Shown here in pieces: positions 1-7,686 of a stretch of 8,369 bases of DNA; the stretch's first letter is position 1; every line of letters begins with the position of its first letter. The notes under the pieces are model-generated. The model did no database searches, was not told where the DNA came from, and saw only the letters and a list, made by a program, of their open reading frames with translations. The translations under genes and the position numbers were made by a program. Source of the DNA: an uncultured Collinsella sp. (lineage in GTDB: Bacteria > Actinomycetota > Coriobacteriia > Coriobacteriales > Coriobacteriaceae); NCBI GenBank assembly GCA_900754385.1, contig CAAECP010000167.1, forward strand, positions 1 to 8,369, written 5' to 3'.

Positions 1-33
1 ACAATAAAACGTATCTATGTCGACTTTGACCGC

Positions 34-40
34 GGGAGGA
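34..40 (+). promoter_or_regulatory. Ribosome binding site of the ClC gene
   Basis: GGGAGGA lies four bases upstream of the ATG at 45 and fixes this start. The 33 bases before it are too short to judge a promoter; none was called. Confidence 0.75.
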
Positions 41-44
41 CCCG

Positions 45-1349
45 ATGGATAACCTTGCCAAACCCACAAACCGCGCGCTGTTTTTAGTTAGCGTTGCCGT
101 GACCGGTGCGTTCGCAGGTGCCGCAGTCTGGCTGTTCTTCTTTGCGATGGAGCACGGCATCGACTATCTATGGACCGAGATTCCACACGCGCTGGGCGTC
201 GCTTCGCCCGAGCTTGCCAGCGGCCCGTTTGGCTTTCTGCCATACCCGTTTTTCGTCTGCCTGCTGGGCGGCCTGCTGATCGGTCTGTACGAAAAGACGA
301 CGGGCACCAAGACCGATGACCTCAACCAGGTGATGGCCAAGGTAAAGCAAGACGGTCGCTACCCGTACGACAATCTGGGCAAGCTGTCGATTGCGGCGCT
401 GCTGCCGTTGCTGTTTGGCGGAAGTATTGGACCGGAAGCCGGTCTGACCGGCGTCATCGCGGGCCTGTGCAGCTGGGTCGGCGACCGCATGCGCCGCTTT
501 GGTGCCGAGTTTAGGGAGCTTACGCTGCTGGGCACCCAGGCTGCTCTGACGGCGCTCTTTACCGCGCCCGTGTTTGGCTTTGTGGCGCCGCTTGCCGGAA
601 GTACTGACGGCTAGGGCGAAGACGCCGACGATGAGTCCGCGTCCGACGAGATCACGATCAAGCTGCCCAAGGCGCAAAAGACGGTGGTCTACGGCATTGC
701 GATTGCCGGTGGTCTGGGCACCTACCTGCTGCTCGGCCAGCTCATGGGCGGCGGCATGGGCATGCCGAGGTTCGAGGCTGCCGTGGTGGGCAACCTGGAA
801 CTTGTCTGGCTCATCCCTCTGTCGCTGATCGGAACAATCTGCGGATGGCTGTACTTTGTCTCTGAACATGCGAGCGAGGCACTGTCTCATGCAATAGGGG
901 AGCGTCCTGTCGTCAAGGCCATGCTAGCCGGTCTGGCGCTCGCCATCTGCGGCACGGTCCTGCCCTACACCATGTTTGCCGGCGAGACCCAGGCCGACGT
1001 GCTCATGGAAACCTACCTGACCATTCCCGCTGGCGTGCTTATCGCGACCGGTCTTGTTAAGGCCATGCTGACGCCCGCCCTCATCAACCTTGGTTGGCGC
1101 GGCGGCCACTTCTTCCCGGTTATCTTCTCGGGTGTGAGCCTGGGCTACGGCCTTGCCATCCTCACCGGCGCCGATCCGGTCTTTTGCGTCGCTGTCTGCA
1201 CGGCATCGACGATGGGTGCGGTCATGCGCCAGCCGGTCATGGTCGTGGGCCTGCTGCTCATGTGCTTCCCACTCAAGGGTATCGTCTGCATGATCATCGC
1301 GGCTGTCATCGCCGCCGGTATCCCGCTACCCAAGCCGCTGTGCAAGTAG
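45..1349 (+). pseudogene. ClC-family chloride/anion channel, interrupted by an in-frame amber codon
   Basis: This reads as a full-length ClC membrane protein of 434 codons in one frame, except for a TAG at 612-614 (codon 190). The start ATG at 45 follows GGGAGGA (34-40) with good spacing. The first half carries the anion-selectivity motif GSIGPEAGL (residues 126-134) and a helix like the ClC APLAG segment (174-186). The second half carries the GGHFFP motif (353-358) and the late MRQPVMVV helix. Many hydrophobic helices occur on both sides of the stop. The stop lies in an acidic, probably cytoplasmic linker (about 186-210) between the two halves. The 735 nt after it show no other stop or frameshift, so the change is recent, tolerated or a sequencing error. 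By-eye comparison places Ile128 where the gating glutamate of E. coli ClC sits, so this belongs to an atypical, perhaps channel-type subfamily. GTG 684 could restart translation but has no convincing ribosome site. The family call is firm; inactivation is probable, not proven. Confidence 0.85.
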
Positions 1350-1439
1350 TACGGTGGCGCACGCCAGGGACATGCCGTTTGCCACGGATTTGCGGGGAGA
1401 GGCGGCGATCGCGCCCTTCGTGGATTGAGACTCGCGTGG

Positions 1440-2138
1440 CTACAGATCGCGTGCTCGATAGACCTTGGTGCTGACGGTGCAGCTGATTGCACATAGCGCG
1501 AGGGCCAGCACGGCAATTCCTGCGCACAGACAGCCCAGAACGGCAGGATCGGGATTCGCTCCGGCAATCGACATGAGCCAGTTGCTAATGGGGTTGGAAG
1601 AGCTCAGCATTGCCATGGTACCGCAGCCCATCAGGGCAAACAGGCCGACGGAAAGGCGCAGCGCCTCCATGTGTCCAAATCGAAAGAACAGCGGCTGTGC
1701 TAAAAACACCATCATGAGGGAGATGAGCATCGATGCGGCGGAGGCTATTGTGATCTCAAAGACGGTCTGTCCCGTCGAGGGAATGCCCGTGTGATCGAAG
1801 AACGGAAGGGCGATGATGTTCAAAAGCACGGCGACGCATGCCATGACGGCCGAGAAAGCAATAATGCACAGGTAGCGTGCGCAGATGATGTCTTTGCGCG
1901 AGAACGGCAGCGTTGCCCGATAGCGCTCCCAACCGTTTTGGTTATCGTAGCCAGCCAGTGAGTTCATGATTATGATGGGTGACATGGCGCTGACCGCGCA
2001 GGCGCCGGCGCTCATACCGGAATCGCCGTCCGATGCGTTGGCAAGGGTTAGCACGACGAAGATGAATAGGCCGACGCCCGCAATGCTCGGGATGAGCGTG
2101 CGAGCGATGGCGAGCTCGGACATAAAGGCGCGTTTCAT
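1440..2138 (-). CDS. ABC-2 type transporter permease subunit
   Basis: This 232-residue integral membrane protein has about six predicted helices (roughly residues 13-33, 44-62, 88-112, 127-151, 160-178 and 198-221). Between helices two and three it has the segment GWERYRATLPFSRKDIICARYL (about 69-90). That Trp-x-x-Tyr, Leu-Pro-x-Ser-Arg pattern is typical of the ABC2_membrane_5 permease family. Its ATG overlaps the TGA of the ATPase gene as ATGA (2135-2138), so the two are probably translationally coupled and form one exporter. The stop is TAG. It lies in the cytoplasmic membrane and should form the translocation path driven by the neighbouring ATPase. The substrate is unknown; ytr-like operons with this layout respond to cell-wall-active antibiotics in Firmicutes, but nothing in the sequence shows the substrate here. 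The gene converges on the ClC gene with a 90-bp gap. Confidence 0.9.
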   Translation of the reverse strand: MKRAFMSELAIARTLIPSIAGVGLFIFVVLTLANASDGDSGMSAGACAVSAMSPIIIMNSLAGYDNQNGWERYRATLPFSRKDIICARYLCIIAFSAVMACVAVLLNIIALPFFDHTGIPSTGQTVFEITIASAASMLISLMMVFLAQPLFFRFGHMEALRLSVGLFALMGCGTMAMLSSSNPISNWLMSIAGANPDPAVLGCLCAGIAVLALALCAISCTVSTKVYRARDL

Positions 2139-3016
2139 TTTGAAGCCCCTTTCAGCGTGAGGCGAAGATAGTCGTCAATGGTTACCCGATCGCAGGGAAT
2201 CTCGGGAAAGGCCTCGAGCGTTTCGCGACGGTTGGGCACGAGCACGTCCACGCTGTAGGCGTGGCGGGCGGCATGGGCACCTTCGACGCAAGCCATAAGC
2301 TCGGCGGCCTGCGCTTGGGTGCAGTGGGCGATGCCGGCTCGGTCGGTAATGTCCTCGCGCGGCAGGTCAAACACAATCGAGCCGTTATCGATGCAGATGA
2401 CGCGGTCGGCGGCGCGATCGAGGTCGGACGTAATGTGGCTCGAGAGCAGCACGCTGTGCTGGCCGTCGGCGACAAAAGCAAGCAGCTCATCGAGCAGTTC
2501 CTCGCGCGCCATGGGATCGAGGCCCGCGGTGGCTTCGTCCAAAAGGAGTAGCTTGGCATTATGGCTGAGTGCACAGGCAAGCTGCAGTTTCATGCCCATG
2601 CCGCGGGAGAGGTCCTTGACCTTTGTCTTGGGATCGAGGCCAAATCGGTCGATGAATCCGGCGAACGTTTTGCGGTCCCACGTGGGGTACGCCTGGCCTA
2701 CGAGTGCCTCGATCTGGCCCACCTTGAGCGTTGAAGGGAAGGGGCATGTGTCCAGGACGAGACCGACGCGGGAGCGCAGGCAGCGCTGTGTCTCATCGGG
2801 CGCGTCGGCGCCACAGCGCTGCCCAAACAGGCGCACCTCGCCGGCATCGAGCTTGATAAGCCCGAGCGCGGCGCGAATGGTCGTTGTCTTGCCGGCACCG
2901 TTAGCGCCCACAAAGCCAACAATCTGGCCGGGCTCCACGGCGAACGTGACATCACGCAGCGAAAAACGGTCGCTCACGCGGCGTGAGACACCTTTGAGTT
3001 CTAACAAGTTTTGCAT
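2135..3016 (-). CDS. ABC transporter ATP-binding protein
   Basis: This 293-residue ATPase powers the permease encoded just downstream. Visible motifs are Walker A GANGAGKTT (residues 37-45), the signature LSRGM (136-140, a variant of LSGGQ), Walker B LLLLDE (156-161), a D-loop AGLDP (164-168) and the switch histidine in SSHIT (His194). A C-terminal extension of about 75 residues follows the nucleotide-binding fold, as in drug/bacteriocin-type exporters. The usual Q-loop glutamine is not evident: the corresponding segment reads VGLVLDTCPF (84-93). The reading frame is open upstream to 3481, but that extension overlaps gntR in another frame and looks like no known domain. ATG 3016 is preceded by AGAAAGG (3024-3030) at 7-nt spacing, and the protein then begins with the standard LLELKGVSRR strand. 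It starts 23 bp after the GntR stop, in the same operon. Confidence 0.95.
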   Translation of the reverse strand: MQNLLELKGVSRRVSDRFSLRDVTFAVEPGQIVGFVGANGAGKTTTIRAALGLIKLDAGEVRLFGQRCGADAPDETQRCLRSRVGLVLDTCPFPSTLKVGQIEALVGQAYPTWDRKTFAGFIDRFGLDPKTKVKDLSRGMGMKLQLACALSHNAKLLLLDEATAGLDPMAREELLDELLAFVADGQHSVLLSSHITSDLDRAADRVICIDNGSIVFDLPREDITDRAGIAHCTQAQAAELMACVEGAHAARHAYSVDVLVPNRRETLEAFPEIPCDRVTIDDYLRLTLKGASK

Positions 3017-3039
3017 GGTATAGCCTTTCTTGCAGATGG

Positions 3040-3420
3040 CTACTGCATGGTTTCGGGGGCTACCAGGTCGAGCATCTCGTGCAGTTTGTCGCGCGTGACG
3101 CCCAGGGTTTCGGCTTGGCTCGCCGCTTTCGCAAGCAGCTCTTCGATATGGCAGAGCTGGTTTTCGCGCAAAAGCTCCTGGTTGCCCTCGGCGACAAAAC
3201 AGCCCTTGCCCTGCACGGTGCAGATAAACCCGAGCTGCTCCAGGTCGGCGTAGGCGCGCTTGGTGGTGATGACGCTCACGCCAAGATCGCTCGCGAGTGC
3301 ACGGATGCTGGGGAGTTTGGCTCCCGCAGCGAGCGTGCCCGATAAGATCTGAGCTTTGACTTGCGAGGTTATCTGCTCGTAGATGGGCTTGTCGCTCGAA
3401 TTGGATAGGATGATGTCCAC
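3040..3420 (-). CDS. GntR-family transcriptional regulator, YtrA subfamily
   Basis: This 126-residue regulator has an N-terminal winged helix-turn-helix of GntR type (about residues 10-77). Visible landmarks are KPIYEQI, the LPSIRALASDLGVS recognition region (36-49), TTKRAYADLEQLGF and the wing GKGCFV (71-76). A short helical tail (about 80-126) follows in place of a large effector domain. The small size and tail are typical of the YtrA subfamily, whose members usually repress their own operon together with ABC transporter genes. The ATG at 3420 follows AAGGAG (3426-3431) at 5-nt spacing. It is the first gene of the - strand operon gntR-ATPase-permease. An inverted repeat lies over the likely promoter (3448-3481), which fits autorepression. 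The inducer is unknown. Confidence 0.93.
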   Translation of the reverse strand: MDIILSNSSDKPIYEQITSQVKAQILSGTLAAGAKLPSIRALASDLGVSVITTKRAYADLEQLGFICTVQGKGCFVAEGNQELLRENQLCHIEELLAKAASQAETLGVTRDKLHEMLDLVAPETMQ

Positions 3421-3447
3421 AGCGGCTCCTTAGCTGTTGGGCTACAC

Positions 3448-3481
3448 GTGTATATAACCGGTAAGCACAGTATATATACAC
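3448..3481. promoter_or_regulatory. Candidate GntR operator: 9-bp perfect inverted repeat
   Basis: GTGTATATA (3448-3456) and TATATACAC (3473-3481) are exact reverse complements separated by 16 bp. Nested in and beside them are the palindromes TACACGTGTA (3443-3452), ACCGGT (3457-3462) and GTATATATAC (3470-3479). The element sits 28-61 bp upstream of the regulator's start codon. The right arm overlaps its likely -10 box, and the left arm lies just after the predicted transcription start. YtrA-type repressors bind TGTA/TACA inverted repeats, so autoregulation is a reasonable inference. Confidence 0.6.
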
Positions 3482-3498
3482 TATGCACAGTTATGCAA
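3469..3498 (-). promoter_or_regulatory. Candidate promoter of the gntR-ABC operon
   Basis: On the - strand, TTGCAT (3498-3493) and TATACT (3474-3469) are separated by 18 bp. The -10 box matches the consensus at five of six positions; the -35 box matches only three. Transcription would begin near 3462, giving a leader of about 40 nt. The overlap with the inverted repeat supports the assignment, but the -35 is weak. Confidence 0.4.
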
Positions 3499-3582
3499 GA
3501 GGTAAATACGGATTGGGCCGGCTACCCAGGCCCCAACTGATGAATTTGTCCTGATAGGCGCTCTAGAGCGGGATTTCGCGGC

Positions 3583-3588
3583 TACAAT
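3583..3588 (+). promoter_or_regulatory. Candidate -10 box of prfC
   Basis: TACAAT matches the -10 consensus at five of six positions and would start transcription near 3595, about 40 nt before the prfC ATG. No good -35 box lies at the right distance; that position is occupied by the 12-bp palindrome CGCTCTAGAGCG (3559-3570). Confidence 0.4.
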
Positions 3589-3635
3589 AGGGCGGTTACA
3601 TCGACGTAATGCACTCAATGCAAGAAAGGATCCGC

Positions 3636-5249
<1,614 letters not shown>

Positions 5250-5255
5250 CGCATC

Positions 5256-5285
5256 GGCGCGGTGGTCCTGCGGGGCTGCCGCGCC
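5256..5285 (+). terminator. Hairpin after prfC, possible terminator
   Basis: GGCGCGG (5256-5262) pairs perfectly with CCGCGCC (5279-5285). The interior can extend the stem through G-T and G-C pairs to a TGCG loop. It begins six bases after the prfC stop, as expected of a terminator. The tail reads ATTTAC and lacks a real T-tract, so efficiency is doubtful. Confidence 0.5.
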
Positions 5286-5291
5286 ATTTAC

Positions 5292-5320
5292 TTGCCTGAT
5301 GCCGTGTGAGCGGCTATCAT
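5292..5320 (+). promoter_or_regulatory. Promoter of the VUT transporter-SDR operon
   Basis: TTGCCT (5292-5297) and TATCAT (5315-5320) are separated by exactly 17 bp, matching the housekeeping sigma consensus at four and five of six positions. Transcription is expected near 5327, immediately before the first leader hairpin. Confidence 0.65.
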
Positions 5321-5326
5321 ACCCAC

Positions 5327-5405
5327 CGTCGTCTCAAGACCGAGACGTCCGAGCAGTTCGGGTCCGATATCCTGCTCGTTAAACCTAAAACCAAAGGAGT
5401 ACATA
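5327..5405 (+). ncRNA. Structured 5' leader, candidate riboswitch (preQ1-I-like layout)
   Basis: Between the predicted transcription start and the ATG lie two hairpins. The first is CGTCTC/GAGACG (5330-5335 with 5342-5347, 6-nt loop). The second is CGAGCAG/CTGCTCG (5350-5356 with 5372-5378), with a 15-nt loop that begins TTCGGGT. A single-stranded A-rich tail (about 5379-5395) then runs into the Shine-Dalgarno AAAGGAG (5393-5399). Loop bases GGGT (5360-5363) can pair with ACCT (5383-5386) in the tail, or GGT with ACC (5390-5392), giving an H-type pseudoknot next to the ribosome site. That arrangement (stem, loop starting UUC, A-rich tail pairing back to the loop) resembles preQ1-I riboswitches. 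The gene downstream is a plausible queuosine-precursor transporter. The consensus match is incomplete, so the class is not established. Confidence 0.4.
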
Positions 5406-6128
5406 ATGATCAAGAAGGTCATGGAGGACTACAAGGTCCTGTTGCGGAGCATTCCCGCGGCAACGGTTTCGCTGTTTTTCGTGAGTGTCATCATGATGAA
5501 CCTGCTGGCCAACAAAGAGCTCATCAGCCTGCCGTATCTGGCACTCGATTGCGGCTTTGTGGTGAGCTGGGTCTCGTTTTTGTGCCAGGACATGATCTGC
5601 AAGCGCTTTGGCGCCAAGGCATCCATCAAAATCTCCATCCTCGCGCTACTGGTCAATCTGGCCGTGAGCCTGTGCTTTTGGGCATGTTCGCTCACGCCCG
5701 GCATGTGGGGCGCCTACTACGACACGGGCATGATCGAGGTCAACACCGCCCTTAACGCCACCATCGGCGGCACCTGGTACGTGGTGCTGGGCTCTTCGCT
5801 GGCAATGCTCGTTTCTGCCGTGGTTAACTCCACGCTCAACCAGTCGCTCGGCCGTATGCTCAAGAAGAATAACTTTGCGAGCTTTGCCTTCCGTTCCTAT
5901 GTGTCCACGGGTGTTGGCCAGTTTATCGACAACTTGGTCTTTGCCATTGTGGTGAGCCACACGTTCTTTGGTTGGACCTGGGTGCAGGTCCTTATGTGCT
6001 CGCTGACCGGCGCTGTTGCCGAGCTGCTGTGCGAGGTCTTCCTGAGCCCCGTGGGCTACAAGGTCGTGCGCGGCTGGGAGCGCGAGAATGTGGGCTCCGA
6101 GTACCTCGAGCGCCACGCAACCGCCTAA
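5406..6128 (+). CDS. VUT/YhhQ-like family transporter, probable queuosine-precursor uptake
   Basis: This 240-residue integral membrane protein resembles the COG1738/DUF165 (VUT, YhhQ) family. It has about six helices (near 18-36, 45-63, 74-96, 121-144, 166-188 and 193-215). Family landmarks include MMNLLANKE (30-38), the conserved Cys-Gln-Asp segment WVSFLCQDMICKRFG (55-69) and RSYVSTGVGQFIDNLVF (163-179). E. coli YhhQ imports queuine-pathway precursors (preQ0/preQ1) for tRNA modification; the same substrate here is inferred from the family and from the leader RNA. The ATG at 5406 follows AAAGGAG (5393-5399) at 6-nt spacing. It is the first gene of an operon with the SDR gene, which starts nine bases after this stop. 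No queuosine biosynthesis enzyme is visible nearby, so salvage is the simplest reading. Other VUT members may carry different vitamins. Confidence 0.8.
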   Translation: MIKKVMEDYKVLLRSIPAATVSLFFVSVIMMNLLANKELISLPYLALDCGFVVSWVSFLCQDMICKRFGAKASIKISILALLVNLAVSLCFWACSLTPGMWGAYYDTGMIEVNTALNATIGGTWYVVLGSSLAMLVSAVVNSTLNQSLGRMLKKNNFASFAFRSYVSTGVGQFIDNLVFAIVVSHTFFGWTWVQVLMCSLTGAVAELLCEVFLSPVGYKVVRGWERENVGSEYLERHATA

Positions 6129-6137
6129 GGAGCAAGT

Positions 6138-6818
6138 ATGCGGGTTTTGATCACGGGCGCTTCGGGCGGTATCGGAGCCGCGTGCGTGCAGCGCTTTTTG
6201 GATGAGGGCCACGAGGTCGTGGGCTTTGATCTGCTGTCGCCGGCTATCGAACACGAGCGCTACCGCCATCTGATCGTTGATGTCCGCGAGCCGGACTCGT
6301 TTCCAAGCGACCTTGAGCCTCAGGTAATCGTGAACGTTGCCGGTACGCAGGATTCGGCCGACGACGTCGCCGCCAACCTGTGCGGCACCATTAACGTGAC
6401 CGAGCGCTACGCCTTTGTGGGGGAGGGGCTCGCCGCCAAGCCTGCGCCGGCTATCAAATCCGTGGTCAATGTGGGGTCGGCGAGCGGGCATACTGGATCG
6501 GAGTTTCCCGCCTATGCCGCCAGCAAGGGCGGCGTTATCGCCTACACTAAGAACCTCGCAAACCGCCTGGCACCGCAGGCCATCGCCAACAGTGTGGACC
6601 CGGGCGGCGTTATCACGCCGCTCAACCGTTGCGTGATGGAAGACGAGCACCTGTGGAACCAGATTATGGAGCTCACGCCGCTTAAACGCTGGGCCACCGC
6701 CCAAGAGATCGCCGAGTGGATCTACTTTGTGGGCGTGACCAACCGGTTTATGACCGGACAGAGTCTGTTGATCGATGGCGGCGAGGCCGGTCGCACACAA
6801 TTTATATGGCCCGAATAG
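6138..6818 (+). CDS. Short-chain dehydrogenase/reductase (SDR) family oxidoreductase
   Basis: This 226-residue NAD(P)-dependent oxidoreductase has a Rossmann fold. The cofactor motif TGASGGIG is at residues 6-13. An acidic Asp31 ends the second strand, which suggests NAD(H) over NADP(H). NVAG (66-69) replaces the usual NNAG; Asn80, Ser114, Tyr126 and Lys130 (YAASK) supply the catalytic set; PGG (155-157) follows. The spacing from Ser114 to Tyr126 is one residue shorter than in the classical family. It resembles short SDRs of the hydroxysteroid/coniferyl-alcohol dehydrogenase kind, but the substrate cannot be read from sequence. Its ribosome site AAGGAG (6127-6132) overlaps the stop codon of the transporter gene, so it is co-transcribed and probably coupled. 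A strong terminator follows immediately after its TAG. Confidence 0.9.
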   Translation: MRVLITGASGGIGAACVQRFLDEGHEVVGFDLLSPAIEHERYRHLIVDVREPDSFPSDLEPQVIVNVAGTQDSADDVAANLCGTINVTERYAFVGEGLAAKPAPAIKSVVNVGSASGHTGSEFPAYAASKGGVIAYTKNLANRLAPQAIANSVDPGGVITPLNRCVMEDEHLWNQIMELTPLKRWATAQEIAEWIYFVGVTNRFMTGQSLLIDGGEAGRTQFIWPE

Positions 6819-6859
6819 AAAACGCGCTCGATGGCAAGATTGCCGTCGGGCGCGTTTTT
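6819..6859. terminator. Bidirectional rho-independent terminator
   Basis: AAAACGCGC (6819-6827) pairs with GCGCGTTTT (6850-6858). The inner arms CGATGGCAA (6829-6837) and TTGCCGTCG (6840-6848) continue the stem, joined by a T-G pair, for an almost continuous 19-bp hairpin. The T-run 6855-6859 serves the + strand, and the A-run 6819-6822 serves the - strand. It separates the convergent SDR and ung genes and can end both transcripts. Confidence 0.9.
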
Positions 6860-6872
6860 GATGTATCGATTT

Positions 6873-7598
6873 TTAGCCGAGGCAAGTCCAGTTGACGGGG
6901 GTCGAGCCGTGCTGTTCGAGTAGCCGATTGGCTGCCGAGAAGGGGCGCGACCCCATAAAGGCGGGGAGTTCTGCCGTGGCACGGTTGGCCGAAAGCGGCG
7001 AGGGATGCGTAGAGGCCAGGCAGAACTTGTCGGCTGCCTTGTCCGCGCCAGTCGCGACGAGCTTGCCTTCGACCATCTGTTGGGCAAAGCGACCCCATGC
7101 CAAAAAGACTACCGGCTGGGGCAGCTGGCAGCAGCGTTCGATAACGTAATCGGTGAGCGTGCTCCAGCCCAGTTTGGCGTGCGAGTTGGCGGCATGCTCG
7201 CGCACGGTGAGCGTGGTGTTGAGGAGCAGGACGCCCTGCTGTGCCCATGGGGTTAGGTCTCCCGTGGCGGGAATGGGGCAACCCAGATCGGCTTTGAGTT
7301 CCTTATAGATGTTGCGCAGGCTCGGCGGCAACTTGGTTTGCGTCGCGGGGACCGAGAACGACAGCCCCATGGCCTGGTTGGGTCCGTGATAGGGGTCCTG
7401 ACCCAAGATGACAACCTTGACCTGGTCGGCCGGCGTGTAGGCGAGGGCATTGAGAATGTCGTCTTGCGCCGGATAGATGGTCTGCTCGGCACGCAAAAGG
7501 GCGATGCGCTCGAGCAGCTGGTTCGTAGTGTCACGTACCGGCTGCGGCGCATCGCCCAACCAAGTTGCTATGTTGCGGTCGCGGGTCGCGGCGTCCAT
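6873..7598 (-). CDS. ung: Uracil-DNA glycosylase, family 1
   Basis: Ung removes uracil from DNA to start base excision repair in the cytoplasm. The 241-residue product has the family 1 signature GQDPYHGPNQAMGLSF (residues 66-81) with catalytic Asp68 and His71. It also has LLLNTTLTVR (124-133) with the uracil-recognising Asn127, and the DNA-intercalation/catalytic loop HPSPLSA (198-204). Length is normal for the family. An upstream in-frame ATG (7631) would add 11 residues, but it has no ribosome site and lies close to a likely -10 box TACAAT (7639-7634 on the - strand). ATG 7598 follows AAAGGAG (7603-7609) at 4-nt spacing and is preferred. The gene lies 88 bp downstream of the EamA transporter on the same strand, and probably has its own promoter. 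It ends 14 bp before the shared terminator. Confidence 0.96.
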   Translation of the reverse strand: MDAATRDRNIATWLGDAPQPVRDTTNQLLERIALLRAEQTIYPAQDDILNALAYTPADQVKVVILGQDPYHGPNQAMGLSFSVPATQTKLPPSLRNIYKELKADLGCPIPATGDLTPWAQQGVLLLNTTLTVREHAANSHAKLGWSTLTDYVIERCCQLPQPVVFLAWGRFAQQMVEGKLVATGADKAADKFCLASTHPSPLSANRATAELPAFMGSRPFSAANRLLEQHGSTPVNWTCLG

Positions 7599-7633
7599 GG
7601 GGCTCCTTTGCGTCAGATGCTCTGTTTGCATCT

Positions 7634-7639
7634 ATTGTA
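7634..7639 (-). promoter_or_regulatory. Candidate -10 box of ung
   Basis: TACAAT on the - strand would start transcription near 7627, about 29 nt before the chosen start codon, and excludes the alternative ATG at 7631. No clear -35 box was found. Confidence 0.35.
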
Positions 7640-7686
7640 AAGGCGCACCGGTTGCCTTTATGCCGCGGCTGTATAAGGAGTGGGGT

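Noticed and set aside
168..890. 240-codon - strand open frame opposite the ClC gene
   Set aside because: It is a complement shadow of the ClC frame. It spans the amber codon, but its product has no recognisable domain and no ribosome site.
684..1349. Independent gene for the second ClC half starting at GTG 684
   Set aside because: There is no convincing ribosome binding site before 684, and the frame is continuous with the first half. It is better treated as part of the interrupted gene, though restart is not excluded.
1382..1423. Imperfect hairpin (CCACG/CGTGG, with inner GGCG/CGCC at 1404-1415) between the convergent ClC and permease genes
   Set aside because: It could be a terminator by position, but the stem is interrupted by a large unpaired region and no T-tract follows on either strand.
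3017..3481. Upstream open extension of the ABC ATPase frame (start at 3481)
   Set aside because: It overlaps gntR in another frame, is rich in Arg/His as shadow frames are here, and has no domain. ATG 3016 has a ribosome site and begins the normal ATPase fold.
5646..6800. 384-codon - strand open frame across the transporter and SDR genes
   Set aside because: It spans two well-supported + strand genes and their junction, has His/Arg/Gly-rich shadow composition and no family resemblance.
7662..7669. GCCGCGGC-like palindrome between the EamA and ung genes as a terminator
   Set aside because: It is too short, has no loop room and no T-tract; GC-rich palindromes of this size are expected by chance.
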